From the NCBI GenBank assembly GCA_045586385.1, contig JAZNAE010000029.1, positions 1 through 14,952 on the forward strand: a DNA stretch of 14,952 nt, read 5' to 3'. Below the pieces are notes generated by a model. It was not told where the DNA came from and did not search any database. It was given only the letters and a program-made list of their open reading frames with translations. Both the position numbers and the translations under genes were made by a program. This stretch comes from Suilimivivens sp045586385. Lineage in GTDB: Bacteria > Bacillota > Clostridia > Lachnospirales > Lachnospiraceae. This document shows positions 13,797 through 14,952 of the stretch, one piece after another (position 1 is the first letter of the stretch; the number at the start of each line of letters is the position of its first letter).

Positions 13797-14633
13797 ATGA
13801 AAAAAAGTAAACAGAAAAAAATAGCAGCAATTAATGATTTGTCTGGTTATGGAAGATGTGCCCTTACAGTTTCTCTGCCGGTTATTTCCCATATGAGAAT
13901 TCAATGTTGTCCTGTGCCCACCTCCATTTTGTCCAATCACACAGGATATGATGAATATTTCTTTGATGATTATTCCGATAAATTACCACAGTATTTTGAT
14001 ATGTGGGAAAAACTGGAATTGACATTTGACGGTATTATGTCAGGCTTTTTGGGCTCTAGGGCACAAATAGATATGGTGGTTAAATTTATACATAAATTTT
14101 CTCAAAAAGACACGAAAGTCATTATCGATCCGGTTATGGGAGACCATGGAAAAATAGCAGGAACCTATACGGAAGAGATGTGCATAGAGATGCGGAAATT
14201 AGTATCTTATGCGGATATTGTTACACCCAATTTGACAGAAGCCTGTAAGCTTGTAGATGTACCATATAAAGAAGCCGGATGGAAGAAAAAAGAATTACAG
14301 CTCATGGCAGAGAAAGTAAGTCAAATGGGTCCGGATAAAGTAGTGATAACAGGAATTCCGCAGGGAGGGTTTATCGCTAACTTTGTCTATGAAAAGGGAA
14401 AAGACTCTCATTTCATCAAAACGCATAAGGTGGGGGATGAAAGGTGCGGAACAGGAGACTTGTTTGCATCCATTATAGCTGCCGATGCGGTAAACGGTGT
14501 GGAGTTTCAAAAGTCCGTCAAAAAGGCCTCCGCTTTTGTAAAGAAGAGTATGCTAAAGAGCATTGAAATGAATATACCAAAGAAAAATGGTGTTTGTTTT
14601 GAAGAAATATTGCATACATTGAAAATTGATTAA
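13797..14633 (+). CDS. Pyridoxal/pyridoxamine kinase (PdxK/PdxY-like, ribokinase fold)
   Basis: A 278-residue kinase. ATG 13797 is preferred since AAGGAG (13783-13788) is eight bases upstream; the frame is open ten codons further but without a site. Family features: N-terminal AAINDLSGYGRCALTVSLPVI (substrate-binding glycine loop), CPVPTSILSNHTGY (typical of pyridoxal kinases), VIIDPVMGDHGKIAGTYTEEM, ADIVTPNLTEACKL and the anion-hole/catalytic DERCGTGDLFAS with Asp221. Reaction by family: ATP-dependent 5'-phosphorylation of pyridoxal, pyridoxine or pyridoxamine in B6 salvage. Which vitamer is used cannot be told. It ends before a bidirectional terminator shared with the opposing permease gene. 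Confidence 0.9.
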   Translation: MKKSKQKKIAAINDLSGYGRCALTVSLPVISHMRIQCCPVPTSILSNHTGYDEYFFDDYSDKLPQYFDMWEKLELTFDGIMSGFLGSRAQIDMVVKFIHKFSQKDTKVIIDPVMGDHGKIAGTYTEEMCIEMRKLVSYADIVTPNLTEACKLVDVPYKEAGWKKKELQLMAEKVSQMGPDKVVITGIPQGGFIANFVYEKGKDSHFIKTHKVGDERCGTGDLFASIIAADAVNGVEFQKSVKKASAFVKKSMLKSIEMNIPKKNGVCFEEILHTLKID

Positions 14634-14734
14634 AGGGTTCAATTTGAATTTTGCGGAGAACACTTTATAAGCCATTGAACAGATAGAATTTTTAATTTAT
14701 AAAAAGACATTCAGTTCTACTTAGCTTTAAGACT
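14634..14734. other. Intergenic, nothing recognised
   Basis: An AT-rich spacer between the pyridoxal-kinase-like gene and the shared terminator. No promoter, gene or repeat is convincing here. Confidence 0.6.
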
Positions 14735-14771
14735 AAAAAACCGTTCATTTTGGAAAAATGAACGGTTTTTT
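14735..14771. terminator. Bidirectional intrinsic terminator
   Basis: AAAAAACCGTTCATTTT (14735-14751) and AAAATGAACGGTTTTTT (14755-14771) are perfect reverse complements with a 3-base loop (GGA). T-runs arise on either strand, so it can end both the kinase transcript (+) and the converging permease transcript (-). Confidence 0.9.
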
Positions 14772-14801
14772 GAAATTCTTAATTAAATGATACTAAAGAA
14801 A

Positions 14802-14952
14802 TTAGCCCTTTACACCACCCAAAGCAACACCTGCGATGATGTACTTGGATAAGATTAAATATACCACGATAAGCGGTAATACGGTAAGGGTTAAGCCTAA
14901 ATAGATGGAGCCATATTCTGTCTTGTAAATATCACCCTTTAATAAGCTTACC
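14802..14952 (-). CDS. MalG-type carbohydrate ABC transporter permease, C-terminal end (5' beyond window)
   Basis: Only the last ~50 residues lie in the window, read on the minus strand to TAA at 14804-14802. The end reads VSLLKGDIYKTEYGSIYLGLTLTVLPLIVVYLILSKYIIAGVALGGVKG. This is the usual C-terminus of MalG-type permeases: a short cytoplasmic stretch, the last membrane helix, then 'YIIAGV..GGVKG'. Family role: one of two permease subunits of a CUT1 sugar importer (maltodextrin or other oligosaccharides). Sugar not assignable from this fragment. Partner genes should lie to the right, outside the window. Confidence 0.85.
   Translation of the reverse strand, partial: VSLLKGDIYKTEYGSIYLGLTLTVLPLIVVYLILSKYIIAGVALGGVKG

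Overview
The base composition, codon use and gene families (PadR/HAAS/DUF4097 operon, AAA_14/DUF4143 ATPase, MalG-type permease, GH13 enzyme, FMN-dependent hydroxy-acid dehydrogenase with a cysteine cluster) point to a low-GC anaerobic Firmicute, most likely a gut Lachnospiraceae-type Clostridium. This is a family-level inference from protein style; there is no rRNA in the window.

Layout. (1) 3-560: 3' end of a GH13 alpha-amylase/neopullulanase-type gene. (2) 561-1427: an 0.87-kb gene-free stretch with two different ordered repeat arrays. Array A (805-1156) has six pairs of a 12-bp motif in alternating orientation; motif starts within a pair are always 29 bp apart, and pairs recur every 64 bp (one step is 55). 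Array B (1275-1416) has five direct copies of an 11-bp motif (TGCGCATAATC) with 34, 29, 34 and 34 bp between starts; the last copy touches the ribosome binding site of the next gene. (3) 1428-3265: an AAA_14/DUF4143 ATPase with a PD-(D/E)XK-like C-terminus, then a four-helix membrane protein. (4) 3308-3499: remnant of a VOC/glyoxalase-like gene. (5) 3531-6927: EamA/DMT exporter, a DUF5714-arsenate-reductase-like fusion, a GNAT acetyltransferase and an FMN-dependent alpha-hydroxy-acid dehydrogenase, possibly one transcript, ending at a strong terminator (6982-7011). (6) 7060-13001: a promoter with two near-identical palindromic operators, followed by padR, a HAAS-domain membrane protein, a DUF4097 membrane protein and two large membrane-anchored alpha/beta hydrolases, tightly packed and probably co-regulated. 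(7) 13102-13175: tRNA-Arg(ACG) with its own consensus promoter and terminator. (8) 13299-14633: a small lipoprotein and a pyridoxal/pyridoxamine kinase, then a bidirectional terminator shared with a MalG-type sugar ABC permease gene entering from the right on the minus strand.

The flanks (GH13 enzyme on the left, MalG-type permease on the right) both suggest starch or maltodextrin use, while the intervening ~14 kb is a mosaic of accessory functions. The most unusual item is the pair of arrays in front of the AAA_14/DUF4143 ATPase: the phasing is too regular for chance, the intervening sequences are not conserved, and a candidate promoter and the Shine-Dalgarno are embedded in array B. The second point of interest is the PadR-controlled operon that ends in two unrelated membrane-anchored hydrolases.
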